A DNA stretch of 62,853 nucleotides from Candidatus Pacearchaeota archaeon. Its GTDB lineage: Archaea; Nanobdellota; Nanobdellia; Pacearchaeales; GW2011-AR1. The stretch spans positions 91,532 through 154,384 of the forward strand of contig JAGVXH010000002.1 in the NCBI GenBank assembly GCA_018303845.1, written 5' to 3'. Shown piece after piece: positions 24,739 through 31,804 of the stretch. How positions within the stretch are numbered: the stretch's first letter is position 1; each line of letters begins with the position of its first letter. The position numbers and the translations under genes were made by a program. The notes beneath the pieces were generated by a model. It did no database searches. It saw only the letters and a program-made list of their open reading frames with translations, and was not told the DNA's origin.

Positions 24739-24760
24739 TTTATAAAAATTATTATACTCT
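24739..24760 (-). promoter_or_regulatory. extended-consensus promoter, gene 24424-24717
   Basis: Minus strand TATAATAATTTTTATAAAG preceded by GAG. Nearly identical to the promoters at 26957 and 28577. The DNA between it and 24949 contains no gene that I can support. Confidence 0.75.
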
Positions 24761-24949
24761 AACCCCACAAAACAACATCCAGCCCAAAATCGCCAAGTCA
24801 ATACGTCTTTTCTATTGGGCTCCAAGAACAACCCTAATAGCTAATGCAAATAACAATCTGTCTTTAGGTATTGCCAAATTTTCGATTTAACGCCGTAGCG
24901 ACTCTCTGGAAAAGGCAAACGCGCCAAAGAGCAAACCAAAAATCAAAAA

Positions 24950-24977
24950 CAATTTCATTTTAATATCTTTGTAATCA
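24950..24977. repeat. direct repeat, second copy
   Basis: Exact copy of 24376-24403. It begins 10 nt below the TldD stop codon, as the first copy begins just below the 24424 stop codon; the copy has no ATG 21 nt downstream, so it drives no obvious gene. Confidence 0.85.
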
Positions 24978-24986
24978 CCGAAAACA

Positions 24987-26552
24987 TCACAACAACTCTT
25001 TCTTAAACTTCACACCGTCAATAGCCTGAATATTAACCTGGGGAATAAACATACTAGGAGAAACATTCTGCGTAGGAACCCAACCACTATTAGAACCACA
25101 TGTTCCATTCCCAACCTCATATTTGTTCCCAGTAACCGCAATCTGTCCAAGCAACTCATAAGCATTAGCAACCATTACAAAATTATGAGCAGGTTCCCGT
25201 CTACCATCTGGAAAAATTTTATAAGCCCGACTAGGAACCATAGCAAATTCACTAGTCCCAATATTAACTTCTCCAATTCCAGAATCAATATACAAAACAC
25301 ATTCCTTCCCAAGTTCCACGCAACTCTTCTTCGCAATTTCTTCAAGCTCAACCTCGCTAACACAATTTTTACTAGAAACACTCAAATTACTAACGCGTGG
25401 CTCAGGAGCAACAATGCCGTCATATCCAGTAACCCATTCCATTCGCGACCGACCATTAGAACGCATTTTAAAATAACCAGCAGAACCTCTATCTAAAAGA
25501 TAATTCCTAAGTATACCATTCTCAATCAAAACAACCCGCTCCGAAGCAATTCCCTCATCGTCAAATAAATAAGAACCCGAAGCCCCCTTTAATCTAGGAT
25601 CATCAACAATACTAAGAAACTCAGGCAAAACTAAGCTCCCAATTCTACCTTTAAACACAGTAGAAATTCCATCTTTAATATATTTCCCAGAAAGCAAATG
25701 CCCTCCAAGCGCTTCATGAATCATCGTCCCAGCCGCTCCTCCACTTAAGATAACAGGATAATAATCACTAGTAGGAGTAACCGCATTTTTCAATTCACCA
25801 ACAGTAGCACAAAAATTATTCTTGATCCTATCAAGTTCATTCACATTAACTCCATCCACAAAAACCATACTTTCCAAATGGCTAATCACCTGCCCGTTAT
25901 TATGAGCAAACTTTCCCTCCAAATAAATCTTGCCAAGTCTCAAGTCCTCACGAATCCGTCTACCATCACTATCCACAAATCTCTGCCTAGACAAATTAGT
26001 ACTAATAGTAGCATCAGCCTCACGAACAACACCATCTTCATACATTTCCCTAGTAAAATCAGCAAGAGATTTCCTAATATTTTTACAAACAGAAAGCTCT
26101 CTTATTTTTTTCCCAGAACAAGAATCAACCTTCTCACTAGACAATCTAGAAAACAAATCTTTTTCATAAACAATATCGCCAGAAATAAAACCAAGATAAG
26201 AAGAAACTGCACTTTTAACAGCCAAATCTAAATTAGGATCCATTAACTTTTCAAGCAACGCAGGACTCCTAGGAATTCCATCTCTAGCCGACCAAGCCTG
26301 CCCATAGCCCTGAGCCTCATCCCCGATAACAGCACGAACAGAATAACCCGAATTAGTAGATTTCTCCTTAACCGCATCTTCGACCCCATTCAAAAAAGTC
26401 CAAAAAGCCTCATCTTTTTCCTTATACAGAATAGAAACATAGTCAGGATTCTTACCGACAATACTCCCAAAAACATTAACTTCAGGTCTAGCCCTCACCC
26501 ACTTATCAACACTTTTACTCATCACCTCCAAAAACTCATCCCTCTCTCCCAT
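24987..26552 (-). CDS. tldD: TldD/PmbA family zinc metalloprotease
   Basis: TldD proteins form heterodimeric proteases that process small peptides. This 521-residue protein has the HExxxH zinc motif in GTMIHEALGGHLLSG near residue 286, the N-terminal SGYSVRAVIGDEAQGYGQAW pattern and the C-terminal EVGNGTCGSNSGWVPTQNVS. Start 26552 (MGERDEFLEV) is set by TTTAAAAC at 26574-26581, exactly 21 nt upstream; the longer frame would read through the promoter. The usual partner (TldE/PmbA) is not in the window. Confidence 0.9.
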   Translation of the reverse strand: MGERDEFLEVMSKSVDKWVRARPEVNVFGSIVGKNPDYVSILYKEKDEAFWTFLNGVEDAVKEKSTNSGYSVRAVIGDEAQGYGQAWSARDGIPRSPALLEKLMDPNLDLAVKSAVSSYLGFISGDIVYEKDLFSRLSSEKVDSCSGKKIRELSVCKNIRKSLADFTREMYEDGVVREADATISTNLSRQRFVDSDGRRIREDLRLGKIYLEGKFAHNNGQVISHLESMVFVDGVNVNELDRIKNNFCATVGELKNAVTPTSDYYPVILSGGAAGTMIHEALGGHLLSGKYIKDGISTVFKGRIGSLVLPEFLSIVDDPRLKGASGSYLFDDEGIASERVVLIENGILRNYLLDRGSAGYFKMRSNGRSRMEWVTGYDGIVAPEPRVSNLSVSSKNCVSEVELEEIAKKSCVELGKECVLYIDSGIGEVNIGTSEFAMVPSRAYKIFPDGRREPAHNFVMVANAYELLGQIAVTGNKYEVGNGTCGSNSGWVPTQNVSPSMFIPQVNIQAIDGVKFKKELL

Positions 26553-26626
26553 GCAAAAAATAACACCCTCGCCTTTAAAACAAAGTATATTCTGTAATAT
26601 ATATTTTAAAAAATTACTATACTCTA

Positions 26627-26935
26627 TCACCAATCTCCAAAATTCTCAGGCTCTCCATATTCGCCCCCACCCGTAAGAGTATCAAAATTATCAGCATAAA
26701 AACGCTCTTTCCTTTCTTTAGCAACAATTTTCATCATCTTCATCTCAAACATAGAAGCTCCTTCAATAACTTGATTCAAACAAAAAACATCTAGACCTCT
26801 TTCAAACCTACGACAAAAAACATCAAAAGCCTTCTCGGTATAACTGATAATCCTATTGCGTTCTGCTTCAATAGCCTCATAGGGCTTACCATACACTCTA
26901 AGACAAAGAGTTCTAGCAACGTCTTCTTTTCTCAT
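26627..26935 (-). CDS. unrecognised 102-residue helical protein
   Basis: CTTATAAA at 26957-26964 lies exactly 21 nt from the ATG at 26935 (MRKEDVARTLCLRVYGKPYE). The product is helical and charged, with FDVFCRRFERGLDVFCLNQV in the middle and a Gly/Glu-rich end GGGEYGEPENFGDW. Its promoter overlaps the 3' end of nrdG. No family recognised; no link to its neighbours other than the shared promoter motif. Confidence 0.63.
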   Translation of the reverse strand: MRKEDVARTLCLRVYGKPYEAIEAERNRIISYTEKAFDVFCRRFERGLDVFCLNQVIEGASMFEMKMMKIVAKERKERFYADNFDTLTGGGEYGEPENFGDW

Positions 26936-26956
26936 ACAACATAAACAAAAATCCAC

Positions 26957-26978
26957 CTTATAAAAATTATTATACTCT
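26957..26978 (-). promoter_or_regulatory. extended-consensus promoter, gene 26627-26935
   Basis: Minus strand TATAATAATTTTTATAAGG preceded by GAG. It sits inside the last codons of nrdG. Confidence 0.75.
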
Positions 26979-27767
26979 AACACAGATCTCTCCAAACAAT
27001 TCACTCAACAATTTTTTCAACCTAATCAATTCCCCTTCCAAAACCTCATCCTTCTCCATAAAAGAAATATCAATCATACTCTCTCCATGTTTAAATCCCT
27101 GCAAAAAAATCTTTGACGGTTTCTCCCCACAAACACCTCCCATCCATTCTCCCATCTTAATCAACTTCTCGCCATCATGTAAACCAGGAACAACCGTAGT
27201 CCGAAACTCCGAACAACCTTGTCTGTGCTCGTCTGTGCTCGTCCGTGGATTATTTTCCTTCCCATTAAATTCGCGCCCATTCACGCAAATTCGCGGACTA
27301 ATGTTCCCTCTCCCAAAATCATCCACAATCTTAATAGACCTCTCGATATTCCCTAAATCAATCTCCATATTCACAATCTTATAATAATCCTCTCGCGCAC
27401 CCTTAACATCCATCGCGATATAATCAACAAGTCCCTCACTCACCAACTCCAAAAGCCTCTCAGGAAAACTCCCATTCGTATCAATCTTAATCTTAAACCC
27501 CATCTCCTTAATTCTCCTCACAAAATCAAAATCCAAACTCATTAAAGGCTCACCACCAGAAATACAAACCGCATCCAACTTTCCAATCCTCTTTTTCAAA
27601 AAACTCAAAACCTCTTCAGAAGAAAACTCTATTTTACTTTCACTAACAACCAAGCCCGAATTATAACAAAACCCACACCTAAAATTACATCCCCATAAAA
27701 AAATCACACAACATATCTCCCCAGGATAATCAATCGTCGAAACTTTCTGTAATCCAGCAATCTTCAT
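26970..27767 (-). CDS. nrdG: radical SAM activase of anaerobic ribonucleotide reductase (NrdG-like)
   Basis: NrdG-type enzymes use a 4Fe-4S cluster and S-adenosylmethionine to make the glycyl radical of NrdD. The 265-residue protein starts MKIAGLQKVSTIDYPGEICC and has the cluster motif WGCNFRCGFCYN and the SAM-binding ISGGEP. About residues 156-185 (SPRICVNGREF...NPRTSTDEHRQG) look like a translated intergenic repeat inserted before SEFRTTVVPGL. The start overlaps the stop of an upstream ORF (ATGA), with GAGGTGAT ahead as ribosome binding site. No TATA box lies at the usual distance, because an insertion separates the gene from its promoter. Confidence 0.92.
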   Translation of the reverse strand: MKIAGLQKVSTIDYPGEICCVIFLWGCNFRCGFCYNSGLVVSESKIEFSSEEVLSFLKKRIGKLDAVCISGGEPLMSLDFDFVRRIKEMGFKIKIDTNGSFPERLLELVSEGLVDYIAMDVKGAREDYYKIVNMEIDLGNIERSIKIVDDFGRGNISPRICVNGREFNGKENNPRTSTDEHRQGCSEFRTTVVPGLHDGEKLIKMGEWMGGVCGEKPSKIFLQGFKHGESMIDISFMEKDEVLEGELIRLKKLLSELFGEICVRV

Positions 27768-27913
27768 ACATAATCACCTCTACTTCCAAGTACCCAAGAG
27801 AAATCATACATGCAAAAGACATCTTGATTTTGCATAAAACCCAAGCCACCAAACCACCAAACCACCAAACCACCAAAAAAATTTTCAATTTTTTCCAATC
27901 CAGCAATCTTCAT
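27764..27913 (-). CDS. 49-residue upstream ORF coupled to nrdG
   Basis: TTTATAAC at 27935-27942 lies exactly 21 nt before the ATG at 27913. The ORF begins MKIAGLEKIENFFGG: its first six codons copy the nrdG start (MKIAGL), because they lie in the 18-bp duplication. It then translates the inserted DNA (LVVWWFGGLGFMQNQDVF...) and ends TATGTATGA, where TGA overlaps the nrdG ATG. GAGGTGAT precedes that junction. It is probably an accidental product of the insertion that now carries ribosomes to nrdG. Confidence 0.65.
   Translation of the reverse strand: MKIAGLEKIENFFGGLVVWWFGGLGFMQNQDVFCMYDFSWVLGSRGDYV
27769..27896. mobile_element. insertion between 18-bp direct repeats upstream of nrdG
   Basis: AATCCAGCAATCTTCATA occurs at 27751-27768 and again at 27897-27914. 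The 128 bp between them include ATGCAAAA/TTTTGCAT arms (27829-27854), four tandem CCACCAAA units and an AAAATTTTCAATTTT segment. This is the composition of the elements at 48005 and 60013. I treat it as an inserted non-autonomous element with target duplication; no transposase is present. Confidence 0.65.
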
Positions 27914-27934
27914 AACAAAAAAAACCAGTCAACC

Positions 27935-27956
27935 TTTATAACAATTATTACACCAA
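27935..27956 (-). promoter_or_regulatory. original nrdG promoter, now 5' of the insertion
   Basis: Minus strand GTGTAATAATTGTTATAAAG followed 21 nt later by the duplicated start codon. It belongs to the extended-consensus group. Confidence 0.7.
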
Positions 27957-27975
27957 ACAACCAAGCATCCACAAA

Positions 27976-28107
27976 TCTAATCTCTAATTTCTAATCTCTA
28001 ATCTCTAATCTCTAATCTCTAATCTCTAATCTCTAATCTCTAATCTCTAATTTCTAATTTCTAATTTCTAATTTCTAATTTCTAATTTCTAATTTCTAAT
28101 TTCTAAT
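27976..28107. repeat. heptanucleotide tandem repeat, about 19 units
   Basis: A 7-bp unit is repeated about 19 times in two blocks: mainly TCTAATC at first, then only TCTAATT. It starts immediately at the stop codon of the isomerase gene; the TAG belongs to the first unit on the minus strand. Slippage repeats of this length are rarely stable. Confidence 0.95.
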
Positions 28108-28555
28108 CCTCTTCTCCACAACCTTCTCCAGCACAAAACTCCTCTTCTCCAAAATCAACCCGATCAAAATCATCATCAAATCTCTCGACATCGTCCTCTC
28201 CCAAATACTCTCCCACCTGAACTTCAATAACTTCCAAAGGAATCCTCCCCATATTTTCCAACCTATGAATAACCCCAACAGAAACATACGTCGATTGCCC
28301 CGACCTCAAAACAATCTCATCATCATCCAGCACAACTCTCGCAATTCCACCAACAACAACCCAATGCTCCGACCTATGCAAATGCTTCTGCAAAGAAATC
28401 CTTTTACCAACATCCAAAGTCAACCTCTTAACATGATAACCCTTACCACTCTCAATAGAAACAAACCGCCCCCAAAACCTTTCAACGCAATTCCGCTTAA
28501 GCTCTTTCGAGAACAAAGCAAATTCACCCTTTTCTCCCACCACTCTCTCTTCCAT
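28103..28555 (-). CDS. mannose-6-phosphate isomerase, cupin (type II) domain
   Basis: Interconverts mannose-6-phosphate and fructose-6-phosphate, supplying sugar for glycans. The 150-residue protein is the free-standing C-terminal cupin of type II PMIs: RFWGRFVSIESGKGYHVKRL, SLQKHLHRSEHWVVVGGIAR (metal-binding His-x-His region), VGVIHRLENMGRIPLEVIEV and GEYLGEDDVERFDDDFDR. The start at 28555 is fixed by CTTATAAT, 21 nt upstream. The acidic tail (FGEEEFCAGEGCGEED) is extra. It may serve glycosylation of the sequon-rich surface proteins at 50-63 kb. Confidence 0.92.
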   Translation of the reverse strand: MEERVVGEKGEFALFSKELKRNCVERFWGRFVSIESGKGYHVKRLTLDVGKRISLQKHLHRSEHWVVVGGIARVVLDDDEIVLRSGQSTYVSVGVIHRLENMGRIPLEVIEVQVGEYLGEDDVERFDDDFDRVDFGEEEFCAGEGCGEED

Positions 28556-28576
28556 AGAAGAAATAAAACTCTTCTC

Positions 28577-28598
28577 CTTATAATTATTATTATACTCA
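28577..28598 (-). promoter_or_regulatory. extended-consensus promoter of the isomerase gene
   Basis: Minus strand TATAATAATAATTATAAGG preceded by GAG; TATA box to ATG 21 nt. Confidence 0.7.
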
Positions 28599-28678
28599 AA
28601 AACCACTTTTCAAAAACAAACAATCCCAACTTTCAGCAAGCAAATTCTAAACATAAAATTTACTATGAAAATTAAAAA

Positions 28679-28801
28679 TCAACACTTGCTTTTGAACATG
28701 GATCTATCCCCGAACTCAGCCAACTTCCCGTCATTCCATCGAGCAGTTGGTCGTAAATACCCAACAACACGACTCCAGACTTCACACTTAGTCCTAGCCA
28801 T
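28679..28801 (-). CDS. separate glycyl-radical domain of anaerobic ribonucleotide reductase
   Basis: This 40-residue ORF reads MARTKCEVWSRVVGYLRPTA followed by RWNDGKLAEFGDRSMFKSKC. It is the C-terminal glycyl-radical segment of class III NrdD, with the radical glycine in RVVGY. It overlaps the end of nrdD by 8 nt in another frame and has its own ribosome binding site, AGAGGTGAT, 4 nt before the ATG. In other organisms this segment is part of NrdD. A small spare-part glycyl-radical protein (YfiD/GrcA) is known for pyruvate formate-lyase, so a separate peptide is biochemically plausible. A frameshift error in the assembly must be excluded. Confidence 0.85.
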   Translation of the reverse strand: MARTKCEVWSRVVGYLRPTARWNDGKLAEFGDRSMFKSKC

Positions 28802-31088
28802 CAATATCACCTCTTGATTTTATTTTAGATTCTTCAACAACTTCAAAACTTTCAACATCATCTTCACTCTCTCTCCTGGTCTCAAGAACCTCGCCTCGCC
28901 CCTTCCCTCTATCATCAAACGCACTAACAATCTTTCTACTGCTCGTCTCCCGCCTAACAACATCTTTCAACTCCATAACCTTAGCCTTAGCATCCGAAGA
29001 AATCTTCCCAGCTAAAGCAATCTCCTCCTCACTAACTTCCAACTTATCTTCCTCGACCAAAACATCTTCTGCCTCCCGCTTCCCCTCAGCAACTTCCAAA
29101 TCGCACTTCGGACAATACTCATGTTCACCCGACAAATACCCATGAATCGGACAAATCGAAAATGTCGGAGAAATAGTAAAATAAGGCAAGTGATAACCAA
29201 ACGCAATTTTCTTCACCATTCTTTTAACAGCGTCAACAGTCATCCTCTCGCCAACAAAAGTATGGAACACAGTCCCACCAGTATACTTACACTGCAACTC
29301 ATCCTGCAAATCAAGCGCCTCGAAAACATCGTCAGTAAAATCAACTGGCAACTGGCTCGAATTAGTATAATAAGGCTTAGCTCCTAAATTCTGCACAGCC
29401 TCTTCATTCGCAACAATAATCCGCCCAAATCTCTTCTTGTCCATCCGGGCAAAACGATATGTCGTCCCTTCTCCTGGCGTCGCCTCCAAATTATAAATGC
29501 TTCCCGTCTCTTCTTGATAGCCGCCAAGCTTATCCCTCATAAAATCCAAAACCCTCAAGGCAAAGACCCGCCCCTTCTCCGTCGTAATATCTTCACCAGG
29601 CATAAAATTCTTCACCGCCTCATTCATCCCAAGCAAACCAATAGTCCCAAAATGATTCTTCCAATACTGCCCGAATCTATCATAAACCGCCCTTAAATAA
29701 AACTTAGAATAAGGATAAAGCCCCATCTCAGTAAACTTCTCAATCGATTTACGCTTAATCTCCAAACTCTCCTTAGACAATTCCATCAGACTCTCAAGCC
29801 GCGCAAAAAAATCATCCTCGCCCGTCGACACATAACCAAGTCGCGCCATATTAATCGTCACAACTCCAATCGAACCAGTCAAAGGATTCGCACCAAAAAG
29901 CCCACCGCCCCTCTTCTTTAATTCAGTATTGTCAATTCGCAACCTACAACACATAGACCGAGAATCCTCTGGCTTCATATCACTATTAACAAAATTAGAA
30001 AAATAGGGAATCCCATATTTCGCCGTCATCTCCCAAATCAAATCATACTCAGGCTTCTCAAAATCAAAATCCTTCGTAATATTATAAGTCGGAATCGGGA
30101 AAGTAAAAACCTGTCCACTCGCGTCCCCTTCAAGCATACACTCCGCAAAAGCCCGATTAATCATATCCATCTCCTTCTGAAAATCCCCATACTTATCCAT
30201 CTTCAACTCACCACCAATCACAACATACTCATTCGCCATATAACTCGGAACCTCCAAATCCATTGTTATATTTGTAAACGGTGTTTGAAACCCAACCCGT
30301 GTCGGCACCGCCATATTAAAAACAAACTCCTGCATCGACTGCTTCACCTGCTTATAATCAAGTCCATCATAACGAATAAACGGAGCAAGCAAAGTATCAA
30401 AATTACTAAACGCCTGCGCCCCCGCCGATTCACCCTGCAAAGTATAAAAGAAATTAACCATCTGCCCGAGTGCCGTCCTCAAATGTTTAGCAGGCTTCGA
30501 CTCAACCTTCCCCTTAACTCCCTTAAACCCAACCATCAACAAATCCTTCAAATCCCATCCAACACAATAAGCTCCAAGCGTCCCCAAATCATGAACATGC
30601 AAATCCCCAGACTCATGAACCTTCCGAACAGCCTCGGGATAAATCCGCCTCATCCAATAATTCGAAACAATTTTCGTAGCTATATAATTATTCAAACCTT
30701 GCAGAGAATAACCCATATTAGAATTCTCCTTAACCATCCAATCATTCAGTCCAATATAATCTTCGACAGCCTCAATCGTATCAAACAAACCTTTAACATC
30801 CCGAAGGTCTTCCCTGGATTTCCTATACAAAATAAAAGCCTTACCAACCTTCGCATGCCCCTCTTCAATTAAAACCTTTTCAATTAAATCCTGAACGTCT
30901 TCAACGTCGGCAATCCCATGCTCTCCATGAATCCTATCCAACTTCTCAACAACCTTATTCGCAATAACCTTAACCCTTTCCCTATCCTTCCCGCCGACAG
31001 CCCGAACCGCCTTCCAAATCGCGTCCTCAATCTTATCAGCCTGGAAAAACACAACACTTCCATCTCTCTTCCTGATCTTTTTTACCAT
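28794..31088 (-). CDS. nrdD: anaerobic ribonucleoside-triphosphate reductase, catalytic part
   Basis: Class III reductase makes deoxynucleotides without oxygen. The 764-residue protein has an ATP-cone regulatory domain (about 1-90: VKKIRKRDGSVVFFQADKIE), then the catalytic barrel with SMCCRLRIDNTEL (active-site Cys region), GSIGVVTINMARLGY, GLLGMNEAVKNF and a late zinc site SICPIHGYLSG...YCPKCD (about 655-677). After this come about 90 hydrophilic residues (VEEDKLEVSEEEIALAGKIS and beyond) in place of the glycyl-radical end, which is encoded separately at 28679-28801. The ATG overlaps the nrdR stop (TAATG). Confidence 0.95.
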   Translation of the reverse strand: MVKKIRKRDGSVVFFQADKIEDAIWKAVRAVGGKDRERVKVIANKVVEKLDRIHGEHGIADVEDVQDLIEKVLIEEGHAKVGKAFILYRKSREDLRDVKGLFDTIEAVEDYIGLNDWMVKENSNMGYSLQGLNNYIATKIVSNYWMRRIYPEAVRKVHESGDLHVHDLGTLGAYCVGWDLKDLLMVGFKGVKGKVESKPAKHLRTALGQMVNFFYTLQGESAGAQAFSNFDTLLAPFIRYDGLDYKQVKQSMQEFVFNMAVPTRVGFQTPFTNITMDLEVPSYMANEYVVIGGELKMDKYGDFQKEMDMINRAFAECMLEGDASGQVFTFPIPTYNITKDFDFEKPEYDLIWEMTAKYGIPYFSNFVNSDMKPEDSRSMCCRLRIDNTELKKRGGGLFGANPLTGSIGVVTINMARLGYVSTGEDDFFARLESLMELSKESLEIKRKSIEKFTEMGLYPYSKFYLRAVYDRFGQYWKNHFGTIGLLGMNEAVKNFMPGEDITTEKGRVFALRVLDFMRDKLGGYQEETGSIYNLEATPGEGTTYRFARMDKKRFGRIIVANEEAVQNLGAKPYYTNSSQLPVDFTDDVFEALDLQDELQCKYTGGTVFHTFVGERMTVDAVKRMVKKIAFGYHLPYFTISPTFSICPIHGYLSGEHEYCPKCDLEVAEGKREAEDVLVEEDKLEVSEEEIALAGKISSDAKAKVMELKDVVRRETSSRKIVSAFDDRGKGRGEVLETRRESEDDVESFEVVEESKIKSRGDIDG

Positions 31089-31528
31089 TATTTCAAATTT
31101 TTTATCTCCTCCCTAAAATCATCAATGTCCGCAAACTCTCTGTAAACCGCCGCAAACCGAATGTAAGCAACCTTGTCCACTTTCTTCAACTTCTTCATCA
31201 CAAGTTCCCCAATCTTCGAACTCAAAACATCCTTATCCTTCGCAGCCCGATAAATCTGCGCCTCAACATCACTAACAATTTCATCAACCTCCGCACTCGA
31301 AAACGGCCTCTTCTGCAAATTCTTGGCAATCCCAGCAGAAAGTTTATCCCGCGAAAACTTCTCCCGCTTCCCATCCTTCTTAACAACATTCAAATCCAGC
31401 TCAACCCGCTCATAAGTCGTAAACCTCTTCTCGCACTTCAAGCACTCACGCCTCCTCCGAGTCTCTGACCCAGAATCTCGCTTATCAGTAACCTTCGTCT
31501 CAAGCGTATTACAGTACGGACATTGCAT
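31088..31528 (-). CDS. nrdR: NrdR transcriptional repressor of ribonucleotide reductase
   Basis: NrdR senses ATP/dATP and represses ribonucleotide reductase genes. Start 31528 (MQCPYCNTLETKVTDKRDSG) gives 146 residues, the usual length; the extra 18 residues of the longest frame are not NrdR-like. Zinc ribbon CPYC...CLKC, RRRRECLKCEKRFTTYERVE, then an ATP-cone (KKDGKREKFSRDKLSAGIAK). NrdR is common in bacteria and found in only some archaea. Cotranscribed with nrdD (TAATG overlap), with palindromes upstream that fit autoregulation. Confidence 0.95.
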   Translation of the reverse strand: MQCPYCNTLETKVTDKRDSGSETRRRRECLKCEKRFTTYERVELDLNVVKKDGKREKFSRDKLSAGIAKNLQKRPFSSAEVDEIVSDVEAQIYRAAKDKDVLSSKIGELVMKKLKKVDKVAYIRFAAVYREFADIDDFREEIKNLK

Positions 31529-31544
31529 TGTTATTTTATAGTGA

Positions 31545-31560
31545 ATACAAGATATTGTAT
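31545..31560. promoter_or_regulatory. NrdR-box-like palindrome
   Basis: ATACAAGATATTGTAT has perfect 6-bp arms (ATACAA/TTGTAT) and resembles the bacterial NrdR box (ACACWATATMTWGT-like). It lies in the nrdR leader, 17-32 nt before the start codon. Confidence 0.7.
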
Positions 31561-31585
31561 CTGGCATCACCAATAACCACAATTT

Positions 31586-31599
31586 CTTGTAGCTACAAG
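31586..31599. promoter_or_regulatory. second palindrome upstream of nrdR
   Basis: CTTGTAGCTACAAG is a perfect 14-bp palindrome centred 40 bp from the first box. It lies where transcription would start from the TTTAAATAG box at 31618-31627. Paired boxes a whole number of turns apart are typical of NrdR operators. The remaining spacer 31628-31804 shows no gene. Confidence 0.6.
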
Positions 31600-31804
31600 G
31601 CGAAACTACCGCCCAACCTATTTAAAGATTATTATATTACAGAGCACACTTTAGTTTGCAATAGTTAACAAACAAAACGACCAGTTACTTTTTCAGAGTA
31701 ATCGCGCATCTTTAAGAAGAGGAAAACTCGCAAAACAAATTTAACAAAATCAGCAAGGATATTCTTTAAATTAAAAGAAACCTTATCTTCTATAAATTTA
31801 TACT

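Noticed and set aside
24887-24958. 23-residue signal-peptide-like ORF (MKLFLIFGLLFGAFAF...) starting in the second copy of the malic enzyme promoter repeat
   Set aside because: No TATA box 21 nt upstream and no ribosome binding site; a chance frame in spacer DNA is more likely.
27976-28107. Possible CRISPR array
   Set aside because: The units are 7 bp with no spacers and no cas genes; it is a simple tandem repeat. No CRISPR array is present in the window.
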